Shown here in pieces: positions 1-6,508 of a DNA stretch of 32,116 nucleotides. Made by a program: the position numbers and the translations under genes. The notes under the pieces were generated by a model. The model made no database searches. It was not told the origin of the DNA and saw only the letters and a program-made list of their open reading frames with translations. The stretch's first letter is position 1; each line of letters opens with the position of its first letter. The DNA comes from CAMENZ01 sp041854955 (lineage in GTDB: Bacteria; Bacillota; Clostridia; Peptostreptococcales; Anaerovoracaceae). The stretch is taken from positions 1-32,116 of the forward strand of contig JBHADF010000073.1 of NCBI GenBank assembly GCA_041854955.1, read 5' to 3'.

Positions 1-1
1 C

Positions 2-76
2 TACTACGACAGTGAGGAAGGCCAGGCGGCATTCGAAGAGTGGCTGAAGCAGCGCGAAGACACCGAAGACGCCTAA
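2..76 (+). CDS. 3' end of an unidentified gene (partial)
   Basis: Only the last 24 codons and the TAA stop are inside the window; the reading frame starts at base 2. The peptide is acidic, with a C-terminal FEEWLKQREDTEDA, and is too short to assign to a family. Its base use differs from the neighbours: 43 of 75 bases are G or C, with CGC and GCG codons that the rest of the window mostly avoids in favour of AGA and A/T-ending codons. It converges on ssrA, whose 3' end is a common integration site for phages and islands, so it could belong to an integrated element. That last point is inference. Confidence 0.6.
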   Translation, partial: YYDSEEGQAAFEEWLKQREDTEDA

Positions 77-82
77 GACAAA

Positions 83-122
83 AAAGTGAGGGTCAAGGTT
101 TTACAACCTTGACCCTCACTTT
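83..122. terminator. Perfect bidirectional rho-independent terminator
   Basis: Two perfectly complementary 18-base arms (83-100 and 105-122) surround a TTAC loop. On the minus strand the stem runs into TTTTTTGTCTT, a good U-tract for ending ssrA transcription. On the plus strand TTTCTGTTTT follows, serving the gene that ends at 76. Confidence 0.9.
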
Positions 123-196
123 CTGTTTTGACATCAAAAGCGAACTTCTACGGCGAAACCGCCTTTGAAAAAATAGATGTTCGTCCAATGTCCATT

Positions 197-555
197 TGGT
201 GGAGATGGCGAGAGTCGAACTCGCGTCCGAAAGCATTTCCACAGAAGTTTCTCCGAGCGCAGTTAATGATTTGGTGTTTCGATTTTCCTATCGCCCATTA
301 ACAGGCTATAGAGGCCTCTATCTCGTAGTTCCTCCGGGATACCGAGAACTCTCCCGAAGTTGTCCTGTATAGTCGATGCCGGATTTTGAGCCTACAGGGA
401 AACTCAAGCCGGCACGCGGTGCAGTACTAAGCTGCTAATGCGAAAGTTTTTGTATTTTTAGCGTTTATATTTAACGGGTCCTTTTTTAGGTAGACTGAAC
501 CAACTACCGCTCGCTTGTCCTGATTCTACACCCCCGTCGAAACCTTTACACCCCC
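197..555 (-). ncRNA. ssrA: Transfer-messenger RNA (tmRNA)
   Basis: tmRNA rescues stalled ribosomes and tags the unfinished protein for degradation, working with SmpB. Read on the minus strand, the 5' end is GGGGGTGTAAAGGTTTCGAC and the 3' end carries the T-arm GAGTTCGACTCTCG followed by CCATCTCCACCA. The 5' GGGGGTG pairs with 3' CATCTCC, using two G-U pairs, to form the acceptor stem, which fixes both ends. The tag frame lies at 427-462: resume codon GCU at 460-462, then a stop, giving the tag AKNTKTFALAA, which ends in the usual ALAA degron. Total length is 359 nt, normal for a one-piece tmRNA. Choosing GCU as resume codon rather than the preceding AAC is inferred from the U and A at -5 and -4 and the C at -1. 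Confidence 0.97.
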
Positions 556-574
556 GAGATGTTTTATCAAGTGA

Positions 575-603
575 ATTATAGCATAAAATCCTGTAAATTG
601 CAA
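575..603 (-). promoter_or_regulatory. ssrA promoter
   Basis: On the minus strand TTGCAA (598-603), a 17-bp spacer and a perfect TATAAT (575-580) lie 19 bases before the mature 5' end of ssrA. This leaves a short 5' leader for RNase P removal. Confidence 0.8.
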
Positions 604-688
604 TATTAACGGGAAAAATCAGCAAAATCACACAAAATCACCGTAAGCTCCGAAGGCAAGCCTGCCATTCAATTATAGGCGTAATTTA

Positions 689-717
689 TTTACATGCAGC
701 GGATTTTGTGTTAATAT
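689..717 (+). promoter_or_regulatory. Promoter for the EcsC-family gene
   Basis: TTTACA (689-694), 17-bp spacer, TAATAT (712-717), each box 5 of 6 to consensus. It would start transcription about 55 bases before the ATG at 779. Confidence 0.65.
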
Positions 718-778
718 TTTCTGTGTAATTTTGGATAAAGGATTTTACAGGGGAATACTGAATTAGGGGGAAGATAGT

Positions 779-1594
779 ATGGATTTCTTCAATAAAAAAA
801 CACCTTGGCAAAAGGAATGGAGCGATCTGAAAAAGAAAGAAGCCAAGTTTCGGGAACGGCGTAAGGACGGCCCTACCTCCATGCTCATAATGAAGCTGGA
901 AAGGTTTATTCCGAAAAAATTGACGGAGACTATGAACAAGGCATTTTTCAAGGCTTTCGGCGTAATCTTCGACAAGGGGACAGGTGTCATCGAAAAAACC
1001 TACAACAGGAAGCAAAGCGAGGCGGATTTTAAGGTTAACACCTATGCCCACATGCTTCAGGGTAACAAGAAGACTGCCCGTCGTTTTACGAAAAAGGCTA
1101 AGGCTGCAAAGGCTCTCAACCTGACCATTTCATTCATAGAGGGAATAGGCTTCGGCCTTGTGGGGCTGGGCATTCCCGATATACCTCTGTTCATAGGCAT
1201 GGCACTGAAAAGCGTCTATCAGATAGCTCTCAGCTTCGGCTACGAATATGAAAGCGAAGAGGAGAAGATCTTTATTTTGAAGATTATAGAGGTGGCCATG
1301 AAGGATGAGGATGAATTCGTTTATGCCAACGAGGAGCTGAATCAGGTCATAGACTATATAGCCGGCCACGGGGATCAAATAGGTGAGTGGAACATTACAA
1401 AGGAGCAGCAGATGCAGACTACATCGGAAGCTCTGTCCAAGGAAATGCTCTACACCAAGTTCCTTCAAGGCTTCATGATTATAGGCGTTGCAGGAGGCGT
1501 TTTCGACCCGATTTACATCAACAGAATCAGTGATTACGCCGTGCTGAAGTACAGGCGCAGATTCCTTAAGGCCCAGATGACTGCCGAAGAATAA
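779..1594 (+). CDS. EcsC family protein
   Basis: A 271-residue protein of the EcsC family, named after a protein encoded with the B. subtilis Ecs ABC transporter; its biochemical role is not established. The N-terminal ~100 residues are strongly basic and charged. A hydrophobic glycine-rich stretch at about 118-150 contains GIGFGLVGLGIPDIPLFIGM and is followed by IALSFGYEYESEEEKIFIL, the typical EcsC signature of a Pro/Leu-rich hydrophobic helix then a tyrosine-rich acidic segment. A second hydrophobic stretch (FLQGFMIIGVAGGVFDPIY) lies near residue 235. No signal peptide is seen; it is probably cytoplasmic or membrane-associated. The start has an AGGGGGA ribosome site 8-9 bases upstream. It stands alone behind its own promoter, so genomic context gives no ABC-transporter link here. 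Confidence 0.85.
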   Translation: MDFFNKKTPWQKEWSDLKKKEAKFRERRKDGPTSMLIMKLERFIPKKLTETMNKAFFKAFGVIFDKGTGVIEKTYNRKQSEADFKVNTYAHMLQGNKKTARRFTKKAKAAKALNLTISFIEGIGFGLVGLGIPDIPLFIGMALKSVYQIALSFGYEYESEEEKIFILKIIEVAMKDEDEFVYANEELNQVIDYIAGHGDQIGEWNITKEQQMQTTSEALSKEMLYTKFLQGFMIIGVAGGVFDPIYINRISDYAVLKYRRRFLKAQMTAEE

Positions 1595-1614
1595 TCCTAC
1601 CATAATAGGAAAAA

Positions 1615-1654
1615 GTGAGTTCGAGACCTTCCTCACTTTAAACAAAACTAAAGG
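1615..1654 (+). promoter_or_regulatory. preQ1 class I riboswitch (translational type)
   Basis: P1 stem GTGAG (1615-1619) pairs with CTCAC (1632-1636). The 12-base loop TTCGAGACCTTC begins with the family's TTC and ends with the cytosine that in known preQ1-I aptamers pairs with the ligand. The tail TTTAAACAAAACTAAAGG is A-rich and closely resembles the known preQ1-I tail, and it merges into the ribosome binding site AAAGGAG of the next gene. That gene encodes a QueT transporter, the classical target. There is no terminator after it, so control most likely works by hiding the ribosome site when preQ1 is bound. Confidence 0.82.
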
Positions 1655-1663
1655 AGAATAGAA

Positions 1664-2140
1664 ATGAAAAAGGAAACAGTAAAATTAACTCAGGCCGCTC
1701 TCATAGCGGCCCTCTATGTAGTGCTCACCTTTGTGTCACAGTTTGCCGGCTTGGCCAGCGGAGCCATACAGCTGAGGCTTTCGGAGGCCTTGACGGTGCT
1801 CCCCCTTTTGATGGCCAGTGCCATACCCGGACTTACCGTAGGTTGCCTCTTGGCCAACTTCCTTACGGGCTGCGCACTGTGGGATATAATCATAGGTAGC
1901 TTTGCCACCCTGCTGGGAGCCTTGGGCACTTATGCCGTTAGAAAAAAAGCTCCCTATTGGGGGCCGATTTTCCCTATTTTAGCCAATGTGATATTGGTGC
2001 CGCCGGTTTTGCGATATGTCTACGGAGTAGAGGGCAGCATCCCTTACTTCATGGTGACCGTGGGCATAGGAGAGGTTGCATGCTGCGGAGTCCTGGGATT
2101 ACTGCTTTACAGATTGATAAAGGATAAGAATGTGTTATAA
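1664..2140 (+). CDS. queT: QueT family queuosine-precursor transporter (ECF S component)
   Basis: A 158-residue integral membrane protein that matches QueT: the opening TQAALIAALYVVLTF, the loop AIQLRLSEALTVLPLL and the segment LTVGCLLANFLTG are family hallmarks. QueT is the substrate-binding S component of an energy-coupling-factor transporter; it works with shared EcfA/EcfA'/EcfT subunits, which are not in this window. About five to six membrane helices are visible. It imports a queuosine precursor such as preQ1 or queuine for tRNA modification. The preQ1-I riboswitch in the 5' leader supports both the identity and the substrate. The ATG follows AAAGGAG at 8-9 bases. Confidence 0.93.
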   Translation: MKKETVKLTQAALIAALYVVLTFVSQFAGLASGAIQLRLSEALTVLPLLMASAIPGLTVGCLLANFLTGCALWDIIIGSFATLLGALGTYAVRKKAPYWGPIFPILANVILVPPVLRYVYGVEGSIPYFMVTVGIGEVACCGVLGLLLYRLIKDKNVL

Positions 2141-2146
2141 ATCAAA

Positions 2147-2176
2147 GGCCGGCCTGAGGGTTTTTTCTCAGGGGCC
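2147..2176 (+). other. Hairpin between queT and the YeiH-family gene
   Basis: CCTGAG (2153-2158) pairs with CTCAGG (2167-2172), and GGCC (2147-2150) with GGCC (2173-2176) around a 2-base bulge. The run of six T lies in the loop, not after the stem, so this is not a standard terminator. It could slow or process a queT-yeiH read-through transcript. Confidence 0.45.
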
Positions 2177-2196
2177 AAAGTGATTTAGGAGAAGGT

Positions 2197-3222
2197 ATGG
2201 ATTTTACAAAGAAAATAAAGGGAATTTTGCTCTGTTTGGCTATTGCTCTGCCCAGCGCTTATATAGGGAAAGCTTTTCCTATTATAGGAGGTGCTGTAAC
2301 GGCCATTATTTTAGGAATGATAATAGGCAGCTTTTTCAAAGACCAGGGAGATTTTGAAGAGGGGATAAAGTTCACCTCTAAAAAGATTTTGCAGTATGCG
2401 GTCATACTTTTGGGCTTTGGAATGAATCTCCGAGTAGTGGTTGAAACGGGTAGGCAGTCTCTGCCCATAATATTGTGCACCATTTCCACCTCTCTCATAG
2501 TGTCCTATCTGGTGTTCAAGCTGGCAAAGATGGATAAGAATATTTCCGTGCTCATAGGCGTAGGCTCATCTATATGCGGCGGTTCGGCTGTAGCGGCTAC
2601 TGCCCCTGTCATCGACGCCCGTGAGGAAGATGTGGCCCAGGCCATTTCCGTCATATTTTTCTTCAATGTTTTGGCGGCTCTGATTTTCCCCACTTTGGGA
2701 GGGCTTCTTGGATTTTCTCAGACTTCGGGAGATGCCTTCGGACTCTTTGCGGGAACGGCGGTAAACGACACTTCGTCGGTGACTGCGGCAGCTTCCACAT
2801 GGGATAGCCTGTATAACTTGGGCAGTCAAACCCTGGACAAGGCCATAACCGTAAAGCTGACCAGAACACTGGCAATTATCCCTATAACCTTAGCCTTGTC
2901 AATACATCGGGCACGAAAGGAAAACGGCGAGGGCAAAAAGGTAAACATGAAATCCGTATTCCCCTTTTTCATTTTACTCTTTGTGTTGGCCAGCCTTATT
3001 ACCACGGTGAGCATGAGTTTAGGAGTTGACGTCAGCTTTTTCGCTCCCTTCAAGACCATATCCAAATTCTTCATAGTCATGGCCATGGCAGCTATCGGCT
3101 TGAATACCAATATGGTAAAACTGGTTAAAACCGGCGGAAAGCCTATCATGATGGGCTTTGCCTGTTGGATAGGCATAACCCTGGTCACCATTTTAATGCA
3201 AAATCTTTTGTCATTGACTTAA
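2197..3222 (+). CDS. YeiH family putative sulfate exporter (UPF0324)
   Basis: A 341-residue polytopic membrane protein of the YeiH/UPF0324 family. Family marks include the opening hydrophobic segment with GGAVTAIILGMIIGSF, the KKILQYAVILLGFGMNL stretch, GVGSSICGGSAVAATAPVI (the most conserved loop), and FGLFAGTAVNDTSSVTAA. About nine to ten membrane helices can be drawn. Family members are annotated as putative sulfate exporters, but direct transport evidence is thin, so the substrate is uncertain. The ATG follows AGGAGAAGGT. It lies 56 bp after queT with no terminator between, so the two may share a transcript, although a functional link is not obvious. A clear terminator follows. Confidence 0.9.
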   Translation: MDFTKKIKGILLCLAIALPSAYIGKAFPIIGGAVTAIILGMIIGSFFKDQGDFEEGIKFTSKKILQYAVILLGFGMNLRVVVETGRQSLPIILCTISTSLIVSYLVFKLAKMDKNISVLIGVGSSICGGSAVAATAPVIDAREEDVAQAISVIFFFNVLAALIFPTLGGLLGFSQTSGDAFGLFAGTAVNDTSSVTAAASTWDSLYNLGSQTLDKAITVKLTRTLAIIPITLALSIHRARKENGEGKKVNMKSVFPFFILLFVLASLITTVSMSLGVDVSFFAPFKTISKFFIVMAMAAIGLNTNMVKLVKTGGKPIMMGFACWIGITLVTILMQNLLSLT

Positions 3223-3272
3223 GGGAGAGACTTTGGCAATCCTATAAGCCCCGTATAACCTATAAACAAAGA

Positions 3273-3301
3273 AACAGCGAATCCGTAGATTCGCTGTTTT
3301 T
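3273..3301. terminator. Terminator between convergent genes
   Basis: AACAGCGAATC (3273-3283), loop CGTA, GATTCGCTGTT (3288-3298), then further Ts. It closes the YeiH-family gene; the convergent amidase gene ends 29 bases away. Confidence 0.9.
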
Positions 3302-3329
3302 GCCATATAGCTTAGTTATGTAAAAGGAA

Positions 3330-4424
3330 TTATGATGCTTTCTTTTGCATATCTTTCTTCATTTCAACCATCATATCCTTGACATCCTGTCTGAAGCCCT
3401 TCATGGTGTAGCTCAGGCCTAAACCCTTCCAAAGGTGCTCAGGGTCTGCGTGCTTGGATGCCTTGCCTGCCTTATATCCCTCAGAATGGCTGATGATAAC
3501 ACCCTTAGCTAAAGGGTTCAAGTTGTACTTAATGCAGAGCTCTGCAAATACTTGAACAGCTGAATTGTAGGTGCGTGTAGCATCTCTTCTTGCACTGAGA
3601 ATATCGTCGGAAACGAAGGTTGTAGCGCTGGTGTATCTGATGTTTTCAGGCTCGCACATTTCGATTCCGATGTGAGTGTTGTTGGCGGTACCTGCCGCAT
3701 GCCAAGCTCTCCTGTTCCAAGGCAGTGTCTGGTAAAGGCTTCCGTCGTCGGCGTTGATAAAGCCGTGAACACAGGCCTTTCTGAAATCAGGATTATCCCA
3801 TTTGTTGATATAGTACTCGGCTCTCGGTCTGGGCTCGCCTACGGAGTGGAGCATGAGGCCCTTAACCTTGATTTTCTTACCTTCTTTGTAGCAAGGGTTG
3901 TTTGTAAGATAAGACTTAACTTTGAAGAATTTCTCGTTTTTATCTAAAAAGTAATCATCGCCGTATACGAAATGGACCGTATAGGCCTTTATCAGGCTAC
4001 CGGCCTTGTCATATATGGCAATACGAAGGCTATCAGGGTTTATCTCCTCTTTGAAGAGGCCCTCAACAACTCTGTACTTGGAGGTCATAGGTATTTTTAT
4101 GATTTCTCCCGTATTGCTGAGGTACTCGGCAAAAACTTTAATATTAGAGCTGCTGCCGGCAAGGCCAACCTTCACACTTAAGCTGTCCTTCTTAGTGGTA
4201 TATCCTGTGGGCATGGTTAAATCATAGCGCTGTACACTGTTATAGAGCCCTCCGTCCACTTCCATTTTTACGTTTTTGATAGATGAGCCGGCCTTGGTAT
4301 AAGAGAAGGTGATGCCTCCGATATCCATAAAGCCGTCATCTGCCTTTGCAGCAAAGCCCTGAACAACATTTAATGAAAGCACAAGCGTCATTATCAAAGC
4401 CGCTGCCAATAATCTTTTTTTCAT
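3330..4424 (-). CDS. Secreted N-acetylmuramoyl-L-alanine amidase (amidase_2/PGRP type)
   Basis: This zinc enzyme of the T7-lysozyme/AmiD type cleaves the bond between N-acetylmuramic acid and L-alanine in peptidoglycan. Residues 1-26 form a Sec signal peptide (MKKRLLAAALIMTLVLSLNV) ending near FAAKA. Residues ~30-160 are a beta-rich region of unknown type, possibly binding the wall. The catalytic domain spans ~175-345, with LHSVG (His193), the internal WHAAGTANNTHIGIEMCEP block, SHSEG (His313) and the KHADPEHLW segment (Asp327 as probable third zinc ligand). The start was moved 19 codons inside the longest frame to ATG 4424, because the signal peptide starts there and AGAGAGGGA sits just upstream. 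It stands alone; the role may be remodelling or autolysis. Confidence 0.9.
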   Translation of the reverse strand: MKKRLLAAALIMTLVLSLNVVQGFAAKADDGFMDIGGITFSYTKAGSSIKNVKMEVDGGLYNSVQRYDLTMPTGYTTKKDSLSVKVGLAGSSSNIKVFAEYLSNTGEIIKIPMTSKYRVVEGLFKEEINPDSLRIAIYDKAGSLIKAYTVHFVYGDDYFLDKNEKFFKVKSYLTNNPCYKEGKKIKVKGLMLHSVGEPRPRAEYYINKWDNPDFRKACVHGFINADDGSLYQTLPWNRRAWHAAGTANNTHIGIEMCEPENIRYTSATTFVSDDILSARRDATRTYNSAVQVFAELCIKYNLNPLAKGVIISHSEGYKAGKASKHADPEHLWKGLGLSYTMKGFRQDVKDMMVEMKKDMQKKAS

Positions 4425-4535
4425 AATTTCCCTCTCTTTCTGTGAAAATTTATTTTTAATATCTCCAGGATATAATAACATAGGACAGCCCCCATGTATA
4501 CAACATAATTCACGGCAAAGGGAGGTAGGGGAGAT

Positions 4536-4634
4536 ATGGAAGACCTTTTTCCGATTTCATTCACCAATATCCTAAAAACAGTGAAGCAGCCCGTGGATAA
4601 ACCGGAAGCAACAAACAAGCTTAAATATTATTGA
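4536..4634 (+). CDS. Possible 32-residue small protein with strong ribosome site
   Basis: ATG at 4536 is preceded by GGGAGGTAGGGGAG, one of the best ribosome binding sites in the window, and the frame runs 32 codons to TGA. The peptide begins MEDLFPISFTNILKTVKQPV, is soluble in character and resembles nothing I recognise. A TATAAT at 4471-4476 could serve as a -10 box but has only a poor -35. It lies just upstream of the palindrome-promoter and the small-gene cluster. The evidence is the ribosome site alone, so it may be chance. Confidence 0.35.
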   Translation: MEDLFPISFTNILKTVKQPVDKPEATNKLKYY

Positions 4635-4648
4635 ATAAAAAATCACTA

Positions 4649-4677
4649 TTAACTTTAATTAAGTTAAGGTTTATATT
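4649..4677 (+). promoter_or_regulatory. Promoter overlapped by a palindrome (candidate operator)
   Basis: TTAACT (4649-4654), 17-bp spacer, TATATT (4672-4677) form a plausible promoter in front of the gene at 4702. A perfect inverted repeat, TTAACTT-N5-AAGTTAA (4649-4667), covers the -35 box and most of the spacer, the position expected for a repressor site. Confidence 0.55.
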
Positions 4678-4701
4678 GAATATAATTAAAGGAGGTGCGA
4701 G

Positions 4702-4851
4702 ATGAGCATTGAAATAATACCCGAATGGATGACAAATCTGGATGACGAAGACATGGCCTTCATAAAGAGATTGGCCATAAATGACAAGCTTGATTTTGAA
4801 ACAGCTAAAATATTGGTTACCGAATATAAGAAAATTAAAAGGGGTGAATAG
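4702..4851 (+). CDS. 49-residue DUF2089-like mini-protein
   Basis: The 49-residue reading frame has a strong GGAGGTG ribosome site 7 bases before the ATG. The sequence IIPEWMTNLDDEDMAFIKRL recalls the start of DUF2089 proteins (a W-L-x-x-L-x-x-E-D-x-x-F-I-K pattern). However, the family's helix-turn-helix section after it (typically SGSLKELA) is not recognisable here. In DUF2089 proteins that part looks DNA-binding; this may be a shortened or diverged relative. The stop codon is separated by 2 bases from the next ATG, so it is almost certainly translated together with the following membrane protein. A palindrome over its promoter suggests regulated expression. Confidence 0.65.
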   Translation: MSIEIIPEWMTNLDDEDMAFIKRLAINDKLDFETAKILVTEYKKIKRGE

Positions 4852-4853
4852 TA

Positions 4854-5195
4854 ATGGGAAATGTAGGAATTAAATTTATTATTTTTGTATTGGTTATAAC
4901 AGCTCTGGTCTATTTGCAGGTTTTTCTGTCGGGAAGGAAGAATAAATGGTTGGGCTTAATACTGCCTGGAATATTCTTCATATACTCGATTTTCGGAGTT
5001 TTACAGATGGGAAACTTTGAAAATATCACAGCAGGGGAAATAATACTATTTGGTGCAATGTCCTTTATGACGGGGAATGTACCCACCGTCGTGCTACTCG
5101 GTATATATTTTGAAATGAGAAAGAAGCTTTATAGCCCTTCCCGGATAGAAAAGATGAATATAAAAGATTTATATCCATATTGCTTTGCAATTTAA
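4854..5195 (+). CDS. Small membrane protein of unknown function (113 aa)
   Basis: I do not recognise a family. Three membrane segments are visible: residues ~7-26 (FIIFVLVITALVYLQVF), ~33-50 (LGLILPGIFFIYSIFGVL) and ~62-86, followed by a basic tail containing EMRKKLYSPSRIEKM. The ATG follows the stop of the 49-residue gene by 2 bases and uses GGGGTGA inside that gene's end as ribosome site. This is a tight two-gene unit: a possible small regulator with a membrane partner. No catalytic motif is seen. Confidence 0.75.
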   Translation: MGNVGIKFIIFVLVITALVYLQVFLSGRKNKWLGLILPGIFFIYSIFGVLQMGNFENITAGEIILFGAMSFMTGNVPTVVLLGIYFEMRKKLYSPSRIEKMNIKDLYPYCFAI

Positions 5196-5281
5196 CAAAA
5201 GAGTGTTATCATTGAAAGGAAATTAAACAGAACCGAAGATTCAGAATAAGGTAAAAGACCTTACAGAAGAAGGAGAGATTT

Positions 5282-5641
5282 ATGACCAAGGAAGAAAGGG
5301 CGGCGAAATGGTTTCGCAAAATTCCGAAAAGCGAAAAAATCACCATGGAAAGGAAAATGAAGATTTGCGAAAAGGTGAGCCGTAAAATGCTGGTAACCTT
5401 TTTAATCATGCTGGCTGTGGAGTGGGTTTTGGTGTTCCTGGTCAATGATGGGGCAATCTTTACTCAGCTGGCAGATACGTTAAATAACTTTGCCAGCGGA
5501 AATCACAGCCGTAACCATTACAGGGGAATGTCTCTTATAGGCGGAGCCTTGGTGGCACCTTTCATAATTGTTCCTATAGCTATTGTGGCCTTGTTCAGAA
5601 ACAGCTGGATTAAAGCGGAGATGAAAAGGTACAAAAGGTAA
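5282..5641 (+). CDS. Small membrane protein of unknown function (119 aa)
   Basis: No family recognised. The first ~40 residues are very basic and probably cytosolic (KEERAAKWFRKIPKSEKI). They are followed by a membrane segment at ~38-57 (KMLVTFLIMLAVEWVLVFLV), an extracytoplasmic loop with NHSRNHYRG, and a second membrane segment at ~83-105. The tail is basic again. The ribosome site is AAGGAGAG before ATG 5282. It lies 86 bp after the previous gene, with a 6-bp hairpin (TAAGGT-N5-ACCTTA) between them, and 5 bp before the next one, so it forms an operon with the latter. Confidence 0.7.
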   Translation: MTKEERAAKWFRKIPKSEKITMERKMKICEKVSRKMLVTFLIMLAVEWVLVFLVNDGAIFTQLADTLNNFASGNHSRNHYRGMSLIGGALVAPFIIVPIAIVALFRNSWIKAEMKRYKR

Positions 5642-5646
5642 GGGCT

Positions 5647-5964
5647 ATGGAAAAGAAAAAATTGGGATATTTCATATACCTTGTTTTGCTCCACTGCGCC
5701 GGAATGCTGATTACAATAAGTAAATTCATGTTTCCGAAATGGGGAGCATGGCTCACCGATACCCACTTTTTAGCTACGCCTTTTTCGGTGTATGTGGTGG
5801 TTATAGTGGCTATAGTACCCTTGCTTTCGGTGATCCCATATTTTTTTCAACATGATTTTCCTAATGTGCCTGCGAAAAAGAAATTGGCCCTGGCAGCCCT
5901 TATAGTGGGGAATTGTCTGCTGATACTGACTTATACTGCGGTTATAAGCAAAGTTATGGCATAA
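5647..5964 (+). CDS. Small membrane protein of unknown function (105 aa)
   Basis: No family recognised. Three membrane helices are visible: residues ~8-29, ~42-68 (TPFSVYVVVIVAIVPLLSVI) and ~80-102 (LALAALIVGNCLLILTYTAV), with a short basic PAKKK turn between the last two. The ATG lies 5 bases after the stop of the preceding membrane protein, so the two are translationally coupled and may form a complex. Nothing suggests an enzyme. Confidence 0.7.
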   Translation: MEKKKLGYFIYLVLLHCAGMLITISKFMFPKWGAWLTDTHFLATPFSVYVVVIVAIVPLLSVIPYFFQHDFPNVPAKKKLALAALIVGNCLLILTYTAVISKVMA

Positions 5965-6009
5965 GGTCAGAGGGATATATTATTTAGTCACGGGAAATGT
6001 AGGGGGAGT

Positions 6010-6060
6010 ATGATGAATTTACTGGAATATATAAGAGAACGAAACAAAATGACGCAGTAG
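6010..6060 (+). pseudogene. Possible broken start of an HTH (Xre-type) regulator
   Basis: A good ribosome site (AGGGGGAGT) precedes ATG 6010, but the frame stops after 16 codons at TAG 6058. The peptide MNLLEYIRERNKMTQ looks like the first helix of an Xre-type helix-turn-helix protein, where an E or Q and a second helix would follow. Reading on in the same frame gives QWGNTFEKEEKEVMVL and then a stop at 6148, which is not a convincing HTH continuation. It may be a decayed gene, or a chance short frame. Confidence 0.35.
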
Positions 6061-6112
6061 CAATGGGGAAACACCTTCGAGAAAGAGGAAAAGGAGGTTA
6101 TGGTCCTAAGGC

Positions 6113-6400
6113 ATGAAGGCTATGATGACAGAGCAAGAAAAGTGGGATAGAGAAATGCGAGATTTTGCGACGAAGAAGCTGACCGCATTGGCATGTGAAT
6201 GGCGTGAATCGGCAGATGAGCTCGCGCCGGAGATAAGTGAGGAAAGCTTTGCCGGGAGAATTGAGCTTAGGACTGTTACTATGACGGCAGGTGGCTCATT
6301 TTCCGCATATTTTGACGATGATGATATGTTTTTCGGACACTTCATCGCAGTAGGCGGTACGCTGAAAAAGGGCGTTATATCGGCGGATATGGAAGGATAA
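6113..6400 (+). CDS. DUF2262-type protein, short form
   Basis: A 95-residue protein matching the DUF2262 region: residues near 25-50 give ACEWRESADELAPEISEESF, followed by RIELRTVTM and YFDDDDMFFGHFIAVGG, the acidic and aromatic signature of the family. DUF2262 has no known activity. Many members carry additional N-terminal sequence, so this copy may be shortened. No good ribosome site lies at the right distance from ATG 6113; the AAGGAGG at 6090-6096 better fits ATG 6100, which is in another frame and ends at 6148. Together with the broken HTH-like start just upstream, this suggests a locus undergoing decay. Confidence 0.6.
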   Translation: MKAMMTEQEKWDREMRDFATKKLTALACEWRESADELAPEISEESFAGRIELRTVTMTAGGSFSAYFDDDDMFFGHFIAVGGTLKKGVISADMEG

Positions 6401-6508
6401 GAGCAGGTGAAAACGAATTAGGTTGGGGAGGCTATGCCAATCCTGCTTTATTTAAGACCTCTGCTAATTTGTATTTAGGGAGTATTATAGGATGGAGGAG
6501 AACTGTAG

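Noticed and set aside
4421..4618. 65-codon minus-strand frame upstream of the amidase
   Set aside because: It overlaps the amidase start region, has no ribosome site and lies opposite the better-supported small frame at 4536.
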